Shown piece after piece: positions 31,816 to 43,514 of a stretch of 64,000 nucleotides of DNA. Both the position numbers and the translations under genes were made by a program. This DNA comes from Euonymus europaeus (lineage: Eukaryota > Streptophyta > Magnoliopsida > Celastrales > Celastraceae). Under the pieces are notes generated by a model. It was not told the origin of the DNA. It searched no databases and saw nothing but the letters and a program-made list of their open reading frames with translations. The stretch spans positions 2,170,001 through 2,234,000 of the forward strand of contig OY756960.1 of NCBI GenBank assembly GCA_963580455.1. Direction: 5' to 3'. Numbering within the stretch: position 1 is the stretch's first letter; each line of letters begins with the position of its first letter.

Positions 31816-34660
31816 GGTCGATTCCGAAGGTTTTGATTTTTTTTTAAAGATGAGGTGGTTTTGATTCTTGATTCTTTTTATTTTTTGTAAAATTACACAT
31901 AATTTATTAGAGTAATTTTTTGAAGGCTGACCGAATAGGAGAAAACCTGCCCGGTGATGTGTTTTGGAATAAAAAGAAAACTACAATTCACGAATTAAGT
32001 GAGTTCAAACATTAATGACTGAGTTAAAACGAGTCAACTCTCTGATCAAAAATTCTATTTACGCGATAACTTTACACTTTCTTATTTTTCTTAAATCATA
32101 CGTATATATTTATAGAGAAAATTTGATACATTATCTTCCAGTGTTAGCGACGATGATTAAATCGCGGGTCAACCAAATTCATGACGTGGATCATCGTATT
32201 AACGACGTGGCTGACTTAATTTTTGGATAACGTTTTCAAAGTTGAAACACGTTTTTTTTACTTATACCATGAACGTTAGTCATATTTTATTAATTAAAGT
32301 CTTATCTCTCTCATATATCAGTTGAAGAACATGAAACAAGACGGTGAAACTTTTTTTTACTTGTTAATCTTAACAATGTTGCTGCTGGATCTATCTACCT
32401 CCGCGGACTATGACTACATGAATATCTTTAAGATCCTTTTTCTTTCCTCCTCATCTAGATATTAATTAATAACCCTTCTTTGAAATTCAGATCCACCAGT
32501 AATCGATCGGCCTTAAATATTGATGGCAGCAGGTTGAGAGAGAGAGAGAGAGTGGAATCACTAAGGGCGTCGTGCACAGTGAGAAAGATAAGAGAGAGAG
32601 GAGTCGTGCACATTCAGAAGAAGGAGAGAGGAGTCGTGATCAACGTGATGGATGATGGGGGAAACAAAAGTTAGAGGGATTCACCAATAAGTATTTTAAT
32701 AAAAGTATGTATTTCATTTTTTATTTTTAATTTTTTAGTATTTCAAAACATCTTTTAAGTAATTTTTAACAAAATTATCTTTATTTTAATAAATTCTTGT
32801 GTATCACTTATACTGACATCATCAGTTTTTTTTTTTAAAAAAAAAAACTTTAAAACAATTTTATCTCTCAAAATACAAGTCCGATTTTTTTTAAAAAAAA
32901 TTATATATTCATAATCAACACAAAAAACTCTTATCAATGAGACACATCATCAAATCCTCTGAATGAACTCAGAGTATTTCTCAAACTTATTCAGAATTCA
33001 AATGATTTCTCAAAACTCATCAAAATCAATCAAAAGAGTTTTCAAAATTAAGCAAAAAAATTCAGAGGATTTCACAAACTTGTCTCAATTTTAGAGAATT
33101 TCGCAAAATTTACCAAAATAAATTAGAAGAATTTTTGAAATTATGCAAAAAAAAAAAAATAGAAGATTTCATAAAATATATAATACAAATTATAAGAATT
33201 TTTGAAAATCAAACAAAAAACAACCTGAAACTCTAAATCTCAAAATCCTAAATACTAAATCCTAATCTCTTAAATCCCAAAATCATAAAGTATAAATACT
33301 AAACTCTAATCTTCTAAACCTTAGACTTTTAAAGTTTAAGCCTTATAATCAGAAATCCTCTGCATTTCCTATAAATCTTCTAAATGTTAACAATTCTAGT
33401 TTTAATTTTGAACAAAAAATCTTATAAATAATTAAGAATAATTTACAAAAATAAGAAGAAAATCATAAAATTTTACTAACTTATATTCCTAAACCCTAAA
33501 CCTCAAAATCCTAAATAATAAATTATGATATCCTAAACCCCTAAACCTTATACCATAAACTCGAAACTCTAATATCTTAAACCTCAAAACCCTAAACTTT
33601 ATACCGTATTATCAGAAATCCTCTAAATTTTCTATAATTTTTTTTGAGGATTTATCAAAATGAAACAAAAAAACAACCAAAAATTTAAATGATCAGATGA
33701 TTTCTCAAACTTGTCAAGAATTTAGAGAATTTTACAAAACTCACCAAAACAATTTAGAAGAGTTTTTGGAATTATGCAAAAAAAAATTCAGAGGATTTCT
33801 TACCCAGAATTCAGAGGATTTTCGCAAAAGTCACCAAAACGGCTAAAAATTATTTTGGTATTTGGTTTTGTTTAAAATATGAATTGAGTTTTATTATGAT
33901 ATTATTCTCATAAGTTATTGACTTTGGTTGTTAGTGAAGAATGTAATAAAAATATTGGCATTTGTATTGGATAACGTTTTGTTGATGCATAAGTGTTTCA
34001 TTGTTGATTTCGATAATATAATGATTCATAGATTTTAATGTATATGTATAGGTTTCTGAGTCAAGTAAATTTTGTGCATGCGAGTGCATGCACTTAATTT
34101 ATCTTTAAAAACATATAGATAAAAGACATGATTTTCATCCGACTTTCAGAAATTGTATTTATATTTATTTTATTATAATAATTATTTTCTAAATAAATAT
34201 CAATCATGTACTAATAAAAATAACAATAGATTTAAAAGATTAGAGGGTAAAATTGTCATTAATTGAGGTTAAAATTTAAAGTTATAGCTAAGCTTTAAAT
34301 AATTGAGGATGTATTGAGCTACAAACTTTTCAAAAAGACTAAATAGAATATAAAATCTATATAAAAGACTTATCACCAAATAATTCAACAAATCATTTTA
34401 AAAAATATGTGATAATTATAGACTGTCAGATTTAAAATTTAAAAATTTTATTTTAAATCTCTATGATTTTCATTTTAATCTCTATGATTTTAATTTTAAT
34501 TTTAAACAAAAATTATATCGTTAAAATTGTTACGCCGTACGCTACACGTCTACCATTCATTCAATTTTTTTTTCAAAATTGTTTGTTGCCCCAAAGTGTG
34601 GCAATGGGGGATGCAGTTATTATTTTAAACACTGCAGCTGCCAGCAGGCAGTTTTATTTT
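31816..34660. other. AT-rich intergenic DNA with repeats
   Basis: Contains a GA-rich stretch at 32530-32640 in which GAGAGGAGTCGTG recurs, and a long degenerate repeat zone at about 32990-33840 (listed separately). No coding similarity found; the short frame at 32480-32674 is low-complexity. Confidence 0.4.
32990..33840. repeat. Degenerate repeat zone with telomere-like CCTAAA words
   Basis: Two related blocks (about 32990-33220 and 33690-33840) repeat words such as CAGAGGATTTC, TTTAGAGAATTT, CTCACCAAAA and GAATTATGCAAAAAAA. Between them (33230-33610) are dozens of degenerate CCTAAA, CCCTAAAC, CTCTAAT and CCTAAAT words, including AAACCCTAAACCTCAAAATC. This looks like a decayed interstitial telomere-like array. 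Confidence 0.6.
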
Positions 34661-34670
34661 CTATATAAAC
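34661..34670 (+). promoter_or_regulatory. TATA box of CIPK1
   Basis: CTATATAAAC lies 59-68 bp before the CIPK1 ATG, a textbook plant TATA context. It is followed by a (CCAAAA)n stretch at 34670-34697 that would form most of a very short 5'UTR. Confidence 0.6.
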
Positions 34671-34728
34671 AAAACCAAAACCAAAACCAAAACCAAAAAC
34701 ACACGCACCCCTTTGGGAGGCGAATTGA

Positions 34729-37700
34729 ATGGTCCTGCGAGGACTGATTGGAGCAGCGAACAAGAAGAATAAGGAGGAGGGAATGCGACTGGGCAAGTAT
34801 GAATTAGGGAGGACTCTGGGAGAAGGTAATTTCGGAAAAGTTAAGCTTGCCAAGGACACCCACTCTGGCCATCCCTTTGCAGTCAAGATCCTCGAGAAGA
34901 ACAAGATCATCAACCTCAAAATCACTGATCAGGTTCTTATCTTATGCCATCCAATTTTGGTTTCTTTTTATGTCCGAGTGCATTTGTCTTTACGTTATCG
35001 GAGTAAATTATCAGACTTTTCATCGCAGTAACTGAAACTGAAAGCAAAGCATCCTTCACCAATTTTTTTTTCTCCTCCTTAAATAAATCCCAGTTTAAAG
35101 TTGGGTTTGGGTTTTACTTTTTACAGATTAAGAGGGAGATCGCCACATTGAAGCTCATTAAACATCCCAACGTTGTCAGATTGCACGAGGTACCCCTACC
35201 CTCTCTTTCTTCTTCTTTTTCTTTACCCATAATTTCATGGAGGTGCTGCAGTTAATTCTATGTTTCATCTCTGATTGTCTGGGTTGAGTTGGCTTATTGT
35301 GATGAGGACTTTCATTTTATTAATTAGTTAATACTTTTAAGCATTAGTTTCCACTGTTTGAACAAATCTTAAATCAGACCCCTTGATATAGTCGTAACCG
35401 TTTGATCAACCGCCCCTCATTAGAAATGATTTGAGAAGTCAAAGAACAAAACCCAATCAAACTTGGCGACCTGCGTCAATCATTCATGGATATGGTGATG
35501 TCGTTGGCGTGGATTGTGCGTCTGCTAAGAAACGGGCGCTCTTCTTGCCTGACAACTTGCACCAATGATTTGTGGGAGTGGGGTCTCTCCCTGAATTCAT
35601 CATGGCAAGCACTTTCCTTCCTCTGTGGCAAGTGGGGACCACTGCTTGGAGACAAAACCTTTCTTCCTGCTGTGGATGTTGTCTACATGCAGTCTCGCCC
35701 CTCTTTCAAGTTTCCACAGGGAACCACATATGTTGATTTATCTTTCCCGTTGGCAGTATTGCCGACTAGGGATGTTTAGGCCAGGGACTGCGTCGGTCGG
35801 TTTGTTATTGGCCAATTATTGGCTCTATTCGACCAACCGACTTTAAGTAAAGTCTAAAACTATTATCGGTTCGACTATCGTGAGTTGGTTGACAACCGGC
35901 TTTTTCGGGCCGATAACGGATCGGTTGTTGGTAATAGTCAGACTTTTTAAAAATCCTTTTTAACAATCGAAAATGGCCGATAAAGGGCTGGTAATGGACC
36001 CGTAATGGTCGATAATTGCAAAGACTTTTGGCCCAATTTTCATTAATAGTCTCGGTCAACCGACAATTCACTATTTTGAAAAACCGACATCCGACCCAAT
36101 TATTATAGGTCGGATAAGATTATCGGCGCGACTATTATGGGTTGGGTGTCGAGCTGATAATAACTGACCTATAATGGGTTGGCCGAGAAAGACAGGTAAA
36201 ATTGACCCAGTCCCAGCTCGTCCATTGGAATTTTGAGTGTCATAACCTGAGCCTTCATGGGACATATTATGCTTCTTCGATTAATCCAATTAGAACGAAA
36301 GCATTGTGAATTATTTTGACACAAATTCCATGCCCTCGCATCCAAACACAACAAATACTATATAATCCCCGGTTAATCTAATGCGTTTGGGGTGATGAAG
36401 ACTAATTAAAGTGTTAAACTAACCATAAACCTTATTTCATATGCTCTTTCTGTCCACTTTTGAGTAATGTCGATCAATTTGTGTCCAACAACTCCTCTAA
36501 CTAAGGCATATTTTGCTGATCATAAACATGCAGGTCTTGGCAAGTAAGGCCAAGATTTATATGGTCCTGGAATATGTTACTGGTGGAGAGTTATTTGACA
36601 GAATTGTAAGGCTCTTTTGACACCAATTTTTCCCTTTTGGACAACTTTCTCTCAATCTCAAGGGATTTTGACATTAATTGCTTGCTGATATTGTGTCATA
36701 GGCAACCAAGGGTAAGCTCCAGGAAGCCCAGGGGAGGAAGCTTTTCCAGCAGTTGATTGATGGTGTGAGCTATTGTCACAATAAAGGTGTTTTCCACAGA
36801 GATCTAAAGGTTATATCTTTAAGGCCCCTTTTCAAACCTTAAACCAATTTTACTACACAGTTTTTTGTTTTTTTCAATCATACTAAGAGGAGGTACACTT
36901 TTAAATTTTCAGCTAGAGAACGTTCTGATGGACTCTAAAGGAAATATAAAGATAACTGATTTCGGGCTCAGTGCTTTGCCCCAGCATTTCAGGGTATACT
37001 AGTACTAGAACTGCCCAACTCAAACTAAAAATTATCTTGAGTTTTCTTCTATTCCATGCATTTTATTTTATTTTTGCGCAATTTATCCCGGTTTATCAGG
37101 ATGATGGTTTACTGCATACAACGTGTGGAAGTCCCAACTATGTTGCACCTGAAGTTCTTGCTAACAGAGGCTACGATGGTGCCACCTCTGATATATGGTC
37201 TTGTGGTGTTATCTTGTATGTAATCCTCACAGGTTATCTCCCTTTTGACGACAGAAATCTTGCAGTTCTCTATCAAAAGGTATTGAAGTCTGCCATTGAT
37301 TTTTGAACTCGATGACTTTGTACAGACATGTCTAATTGTCTGGAGGGATTGTAGATATTCAAGGGGGATGCTCAGATTCCAAAATGGTTATCGGCGGGAG
37401 CCCAAGACATGATAAAGAGGATCCTTGATCCAAATCCCGTTACCCGGATAACAATGGCAGGTATTAAAGCTGACAAATGGTTCAATCAAGACTATGTTCC
37501 TACTAATTTTGATGATGACGAAGAATATATTCACATTGATGACAAAGCCTTCTCAATGCAAGAACAGGTACTTGCTTAGATATTTTTATATTGATTTATT
37601 TGGCCCTTTCTTTATGCTATATGTCCAACCATTATAGACTTGTATCATTTCTCACAGCCATCAGAAATGGAGAAGAGTCCTGATTCTCCTACCCTCATGA

Positions 37701-38479
37701 ATGCTTTTCAGTTGATTGGGATGTCTTCATGTTTAGATCTCTCTGGTTTCTTTGAGAAAGAGGTGAGGGAAAAGGTTTCGAGAAATCACATTCTATGCAC
37801 AATTCTTCCTGCGTAGTTATCAGAGTATAATATTATTTCACTTGACTCAGGATATATCTGAGAGGAAAATCAGATTTACATCCAACCATTCTGCAAAAGA
37901 TTTGCTCGAGAGGATAGAGGATATTGTAACAGAGATGGGATTTGGAGTGCAGAAAAAAAGGGGGAAGGTTAACATCATCGCATTAAATATCTTAACACGC
38001 TCATTTTTATCATTTTGTTGTTTGTACCCACTGGAAAATTTGATGTTTTTCTCAGTTGAAGGTGATGAGAGAGCACAAGGGGCTGAGAAACCTAGGTAGT
38101 CTTTCGGTTGCGGCAGAGGTTAGACATTTTTTACCTTTCTAGGATTTTTTTTGGGTATAATTCAATTAGTAGGATTGTTGTTTTAAGGACTTGAATTTGT
38201 AAAAAAGAGTTACAATTGGTCGTTAAATCGTTGTTTCTGTAATCATTGCAGGTTTTCGAGATAAGCCCGTCATTATTTGTAGTTGAATTAAGAAAAACAT
38301 ATGGAGAATCTTCTGTGTATAGACAAGTATGGTCTTCCTCTTCCTTTCCCTGCCTCTTTCTTTATCTGTCTCTACCTTTTCTGATAATGTTTGCTTGACC
38401 TTCCATTCTTCTTGTTGTGCTGCAGTTGTGTAATAAACTATCAAATGATTTAGGTGTTCCTTCAAACCAAGGAGTGTGA
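34729..38479 (+). CDS. CIPK1: CBL-interacting protein kinase 1 (SnRK3 family)
   Basis: Twelve exons: 34729-34932, 35127-35189, 36534-36605, 36702-36809, 36913-36993, 37100-37279, 37355-37567, 37658-37762, 37851-37967, 38056-38118, 38252-38326, 38426-38479. All junctions are GT-AG and in frame, giving 444 codons, the length I recall for Arabidopsis CIPK1. The Ser/Thr kinase domain (about 24-275) has the loop GEGNFGKV, Lys53 in [16 protein letters not shown] (145-152), DFG (165-167) and APE (192-194). A NAF motif ([11 protein letters not shown], 321-331), which binds CBL calcium sensors and holds the kinase inactive, is followed by the PPI region. CIPK1 acts with CBL1/CBL9 at the plasma membrane in ABA and osmotic-stress signalling. 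Distinctive CIPK1 words are [17 protein letters not shown] and [17 protein letters not shown]. Intron 2 (1.34 kb) holds a possible DNA-transposon remnant. Start at 34729 agrees with homologues; a second Met follows at codon 19. Confidence 0.93.
35782..36216. mobile_element. Possible hAT-like non-autonomous element in CIPK1 intron 2
   Basis: The stretch begins CAGGGACTGCGTCGG and ends with the near-inverse of it (TTGACCCAGTCCCAG). In between it is unusually rich in CGGTCGG, CCGATAA and ACCGACTT-type words on both strands. Short CAGGG-type inverted ends fit hAT elements, but the 8-bp flanks (GTTTAGGC, CTCGTCCA) do not match. No coding. Confidence 0.35.
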
Positions 38480-39451
38480 ATAGGCAGTTACTAGCAAAAT
38501 TTATATTGCACCATGTATGGTGTAGTTTGTGTAAATTATTTTTCTTCGTCCCCACCCATCCTCCTTTTGCCACTCTTGCGGCATTTGAGCAATAAGTAAA
38601 TATGTAACATAGCTAACATTAGCTATTATACTTGTAAGGCATTCTTTTGATTACCGCAATCAAGGAACAAATGTTGAAAAGCATCTTCACTGGTAAATAA
38701 GTGGTCAAAGCTACATCTTTACCATCATCTACATTGGCCATGGGGATTCATGAGGCTAAACAGCTTTTGGATCTTTGCACCAACCTGTATATACCTCTGA
38801 TGCATGACACTACCCGTATGCGAACAACGATAAGATTTTTCTTTCTTTTTGAGCAAGAATCCAGTGATAAGATTTGATGGTGTTGTAGTTGCCATTTAGC
38901 CTTGCAAATTGGGAGAGGGGTTGAGAAGAGTTGGGTTGGGAGGGTTTGGGAGATGTTGAATTGGGAGAGATTTATAAAAGTAAATCCTTGTTTGGTATGA
39001 GAGGGGTTGAAAACTTTTTAAGCGAGTGAACATCTCTCAATCTCTCATTTTTAAGGGTTGAAAGAACCCTTTGAATATGTTTAGGTGCTCACGCCAAAGT
39101 GATTTACGAAACACCCAACAACTTTCCCAAGCAAGCCTAACTCTCTAAGATTTTTTTTAAAAAAAAAAAAAAGTTTTGGTCATCTGCTCGATCCAACCAC
39201 TAAAGTTGATAGATTATTTATGCAGTGGTTCAGTGGAACATGTAAGCTCCACCGCTTATGCTAGTGATGCATATGGTGGTACTCGCTAATGTCTTGTGAT
39301 AATATTTGTGCAATAGCATGTGACCAAAGGGTTTATTTACTCATGGAACATTGACAAAGAGAGCACAATACAACTGTCCATCTATATTACGATAAATATT
39401 GGCAGCAATGCATCACCGTGATCACAAATGTACCAATTGATTACAAGAGCT
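38480..39451. other. Tail-to-tail intergenic region of CIPK1 and PDK
   Basis: Holds the 3' ends of both convergent genes. Only T-rich runs and a T/A stretch at 39150-39173 are seen; no gene or element. Confidence 0.45.
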
Positions 39452-42176
39452 TCAGGGCAGAGGTTCTTGAGAATCTCCCAAACGAGATAAATGGAGATAT
39501 GCATCAGTTCCTGTACATAAGCCATATCAATCCACATAAGCAACAATTTCTTCCTCTTCACAGAACAAAGAACCTCTATATTCTACATTCATATCAAAAG
39601 CAACAAAAGTATCTGAGGTATATTCTGAACATATTAGGCCAAAGCTCTCAACTCACCATATCCTTCCATAGAGATAATTTGGAGATCTCCTCCGAAGTAC
39701 TGAGCATATAAGCGGCTTATTGGAAGCCCATATCCGTACCCTGCCATTGTCACCATATCAGCACTTCTGAGATCCGAGTTCTCATCCAGAGGATTACTCG
39801 CAGTACTATATAGGTACGTGAAAATTTTGGGAAGCCCACTCCTTGCTATGCCACCTCCCTCGTCTGAAACCTACATTTTCGGTTGAACAAACTTGTCATA
39901 ATTAAGTGAATGAAAAAAGTGCAACATAGATGCTTAACAAAAGCAAGATGAGTATCCTTCAACAAAAAATGACAAAAGTTTAAGGGATTGTCAAGAAAAA
40001 TAAGAGTGGACTGTGAAAATCATTTCATAGGATGCTTCGAATCTGCAAATGCAACACCTTGATGGTAACATCTTCAATTCCTTCAGCAACTATTATTCGA
40101 ATGGGTGGTGCGACTTTATCTGAATACATGAAACGCTCTTGAACAGCACGTAAAGAATTCTTTACTAACTCAAACACCATGAGATGCAAATGTGTTGGGA
40201 CATATCTGTATGAGGCAAAATTAGAGAATTCACAATTAATATACAAGAAAGCAAATGCTCTCACTGCTTAACAGGTAGAAACTCTCTATTTTTTCAAAGT
40301 GACATCATTTCGTGGAAAAACATATTCTAAAGAGTCTGGTACAGAAGGGGTACATAACTGAGGTTATTTCTCCTAGACAAGTAAAATAATCCTCTCCACA
40401 AAATGAATTGCCATCTCTAGGTAAGACGATTTAAGTTCAGATTATATTCCTCTTAAGAGAATCAATCTGATACTGATTATATAGGACCTTAATCATATAA
40501 AAAATTGGAGAAGATGGCCTTATCAAAGCACACTATCCAAACAATACGCAAGAAGACGCTATCCAAACAATACGCAAGAAGACGCTATCCAAACAATGGC
40601 AAGAAGAAGAGTGAGTAGGGAGTGGGACTGAGCAAACATAACAAATAAAATTCTATAGCAAGTTCAGAAAATCAAAGAACCAAGTAGAAAAATCTGACTT
40701 ACGGGAATGTAAAACTGGGATCCCCATAGATTTTAACTTCAACTGCCCTGCCATACTCTCGGCAACAGATAGCACGCGCATCTTCACTGGCACATCGTGC
40801 CACCTCTACTGGAGACATTTTTGTATGTATATAACCCACACAATGGGGAGCAGGGTTTGGATTGTGCAACTCCACGTGCTGTCCTGAGTTTAATCCAAAA
40901 TTTTCACACATGAACTGAACCTTTAGGAGCAACCCTCTTTGAAAATACAATGAAAATAACACACAGGGCCTACCAATAAACCCTTAAAGCTGGTAAATTG
41001 AATATCAGAACTAACCTATAAGCATACGAATTCCAATTCTGGACATGTAAAACCGATCCAAAAACTGATGTATCTCATCAAGATCTTCATGAACTATTGG
41101 ATCCACGCCTTTTTTCAACTGTTGGACACCCAAAGCCATCATGGGAACAACATTATTGTGTCTCACCTTAATTGCCTTGATCATTTGTGTAAAATCGTTT
41201 TCGTCATTTGTATTCTTGATCTCAGGGAAAGATCTCAGATCACGGAAAGAATCTAAGTACCAATCTCGCACCTTAAGATATATGAAAAAGATAACAGACA
41301 ATAAGCATTTCTCCAGAGAACCCAATAAAAACCAACCTCAAGTTCACTATCCAAAAACTCACCGATTAATTCAAAACTACTTGTTCCAACAAAAAGTGAG
41401 CAATGAAGTAAAAAATTGAATACACTTGAGCTTTTTAATAGCTCAGAATATGTTGAGAATGCTAAAGCATAAAAAGCAACGTCATCTTTGGTCCATAGAA
41501 CTGAAATCTTAATTCACAACTTCGTCCTCCCCCGTAAGATAAGTTGAACTGTCATGTGTGGAATGATACACAACACAGTTTAACATACCGATTTGAACTA
41601 GCTAGCCTACCTAACAGAATAAAGTTAACAAAGGAAAAAGGAGCAGTGAAAGCAAGGTCCAACAGTCAGTGGTACGCAAAATTCATTTTAATATAGAGAG
41701 CACAGAGAGGTTTCCCCATGGATTTACAATAGAATAATCAATCAAAACTCAAATAACCAGCATGTAGAACCTCATCAGTTTATCACATTTAAAGCTTTGT
41801 CAACCTTCCCAGGCTCCTCCCCTTGGCTAAAAATATATATATTCAATGATCATTAAAGTAATCAACAAACCCACTATGACCCAAGCAATAAAATCCCAAA
41901 AAAAAGGGAAGGAAGGGGAGAGAGTACCTTTAAAACGGCAGGCTTGTCAGACAATCCATAAGGGAGGTTCTCAAGCTCGATAGCTCTCCGGGCGATCCTG
42001 ATTGGGAGCTCCTTGTGCATAAACTGGGCGGAAATCAGCAGATTCCTATCTGTGGGCCTGGAGCCGAACTCCATCATGTACCTGAGACTGACCCCAGTCT
42101 GCTTCATGCATCCCCATTTGTGGACCTCCGCCAGCAAACCCTTGGAGAAGGCCTCACACACCTTCTTCACCGCCAT
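39452..42176 (-). CDS. PDK: Mitochondrial pyruvate dehydrogenase kinase
   Basis: Six exons on the minus strand: 42176-41928, 41271-41016, 40883-40703, 40205-40058, 39870-39657, 39510-39452. Junctions are GT-AG and phases fit, giving 368 codons ending QEPLP and TGA. The enzyme phosphorylates and switches off the E1-alpha subunit of the mitochondrial pyruvate dehydrogenase complex. The N-terminal part (about 1-225) is the all-helical BCDHK/PDK domain (WGCMKQTGVSLRYMMEFG, VRHNNVVPMMALGVQQLKKG, SRIGIRMLIGQHVELH). The C-terminal part is a GHKL ATPase-type domain with the N-box (ELVKNSLRAVQERF, about 240), G1 (SDEGGGI, 280-286) and G2 (GYGYGLPISRLYA) motifs. It is a protein-Ser kinase despite the histidine-kinase fold. 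Start at 42176 (MAVKK) matches the family; an ATG two codons upstream (42182) is also possible. It is divergent from NPSN13. Confidence 0.95.
40532..40605 (-). repeat. 26-bp tandem repeat in a PDK intron
   Basis: The unit CTATCCAAACAATACGCAAG plus AAGACG occurs twice perfectly and a third time in part, within the intron between PDK exons 3 and 4. Confidence 0.8.
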
Positions 42177-42182
42177 TTGCAT

Positions 42183-43514
42183 ACAACCCCTAAAGCGCTC
42201 TTTTACTCAACAATCCAACGCCAAACTAACATAGCTCTGGCAAAGTAATCACAGAGGTATGAAACAAACCAGCGCGGGGCGGGGTTTAGAAATTAACCAG
42301 GCCTGGCTATGACCATGCCGGTGACGGACGGTGACTACGAAGCCACAGCTAGGAATTGGTGGGGTAAAATGGTAAATCGACAGGTGGACGATACTTCGTG
42401 ATTGGCTGAGCCACCATAAGTCCAAACCGTATACAAATGATTATAAAAAGCCAGAATAAATGTAGTTTTCGATTTTCACTATCTATATAATAATTTTACT
42501 CGCTGTTATATATATGAATTCTGGTCTTAAAATGAGATTCAAAATAATTTTTTTAAAACTGAAAAAATTATAATTATATTTTCATCAATTTTATAAATTA
42601 AATTTGACATTAAAAATGCATCATAATTATGGATCGTTGGATAAATGCATTAGCAAATAACACTTTGTCAGTGTCTTCTTTGTGGAGGACAGGATATAGT
42701 CGAGAGGCATTATTAATATTCAGATTAAGAAATGGTCGGAGACCTTAGTGCCCAATAGGTTCATGTGTCCAAGTATCTTGGCCCAATTCTATCTCTAAAC
42801 TTGTATAAACATTGTCAAAAAAATCCGAGAAAATTAAAACCGATAGAAACTAAATTGTTTGGTCATTTTTTTAATATATATTTATACACATTTGACGCTA
42901 AAATTGAGTGAAAAAACAACTAAAAATCAACATATTCGACTGATAATTGAGCAAACGGTTTGAGCAAAATATATCAAAAAAATTGATCAAAATTGATGGT
43001 TGACACTTAATCCGGATAAAAAATGCATGTGATAGTTAATATTTAATAAAGGTACAAAATCCAGTTTTTTTTTCTTTTTCTTTTGCCTTGTAAAAAAAAC
43101 TCCCACATATTTGCAGCGCATTTTGGGTGTCCTTCCCCCAAGCCCCAAGTGAAGTGCTGCAAAAGAAGCATAAAAATAAAAATAAATAATTCCAGTTCAT
43201 ATTATTACTGACCTTTGTTTTTTTTTTTATTGCCAGACCGAGACAGCGATTCCCTTCTCAGATTTCTCCCCTCTTCTTTCTCTTCTCTTCATCCCATGCC
43301 TTCTTCCTGTCCTAAAATAAACATTGAAAATTGAAACATCTGATTCTTCTCTTTCTCGGTATTCCCTTCCCCTCGAAATAATCCTCACCGTCACGGCTCC
43401 TTGCGCCGATGAACATATTTCTCCAAGAGTAATTTTATTGAGCAAGAGAGAGGGAGGACGTTGTAGATCTTGTGTTCCCCGGGGATTTTAATTGATTTCG
43501 GCGGAGGAGAACTA
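42183..43514. other. Divergent promoter region of PDK and NPSN13
   Basis: Shared upstream DNA of two housekeeping genes. A stretch at about 42515-42650 (TATATGAATTCTGGTCTTAAA..., ATTATGGATCGTTGG) is a diverged relative of the MITE at 27820. A CT-rich tract lies at 43240-43300, typical of a leader, before the NPSN13 start. No clear TATA box. Confidence 0.45.

Noticed and set aside
35486..35846. Overlapping open frames in CIPK1 intron 2
   Set aside because: The sequence (for example [19 protein letters not shown]) matches no family I know, the frames overlap each other, and the position lies within an intron of a complete gene.
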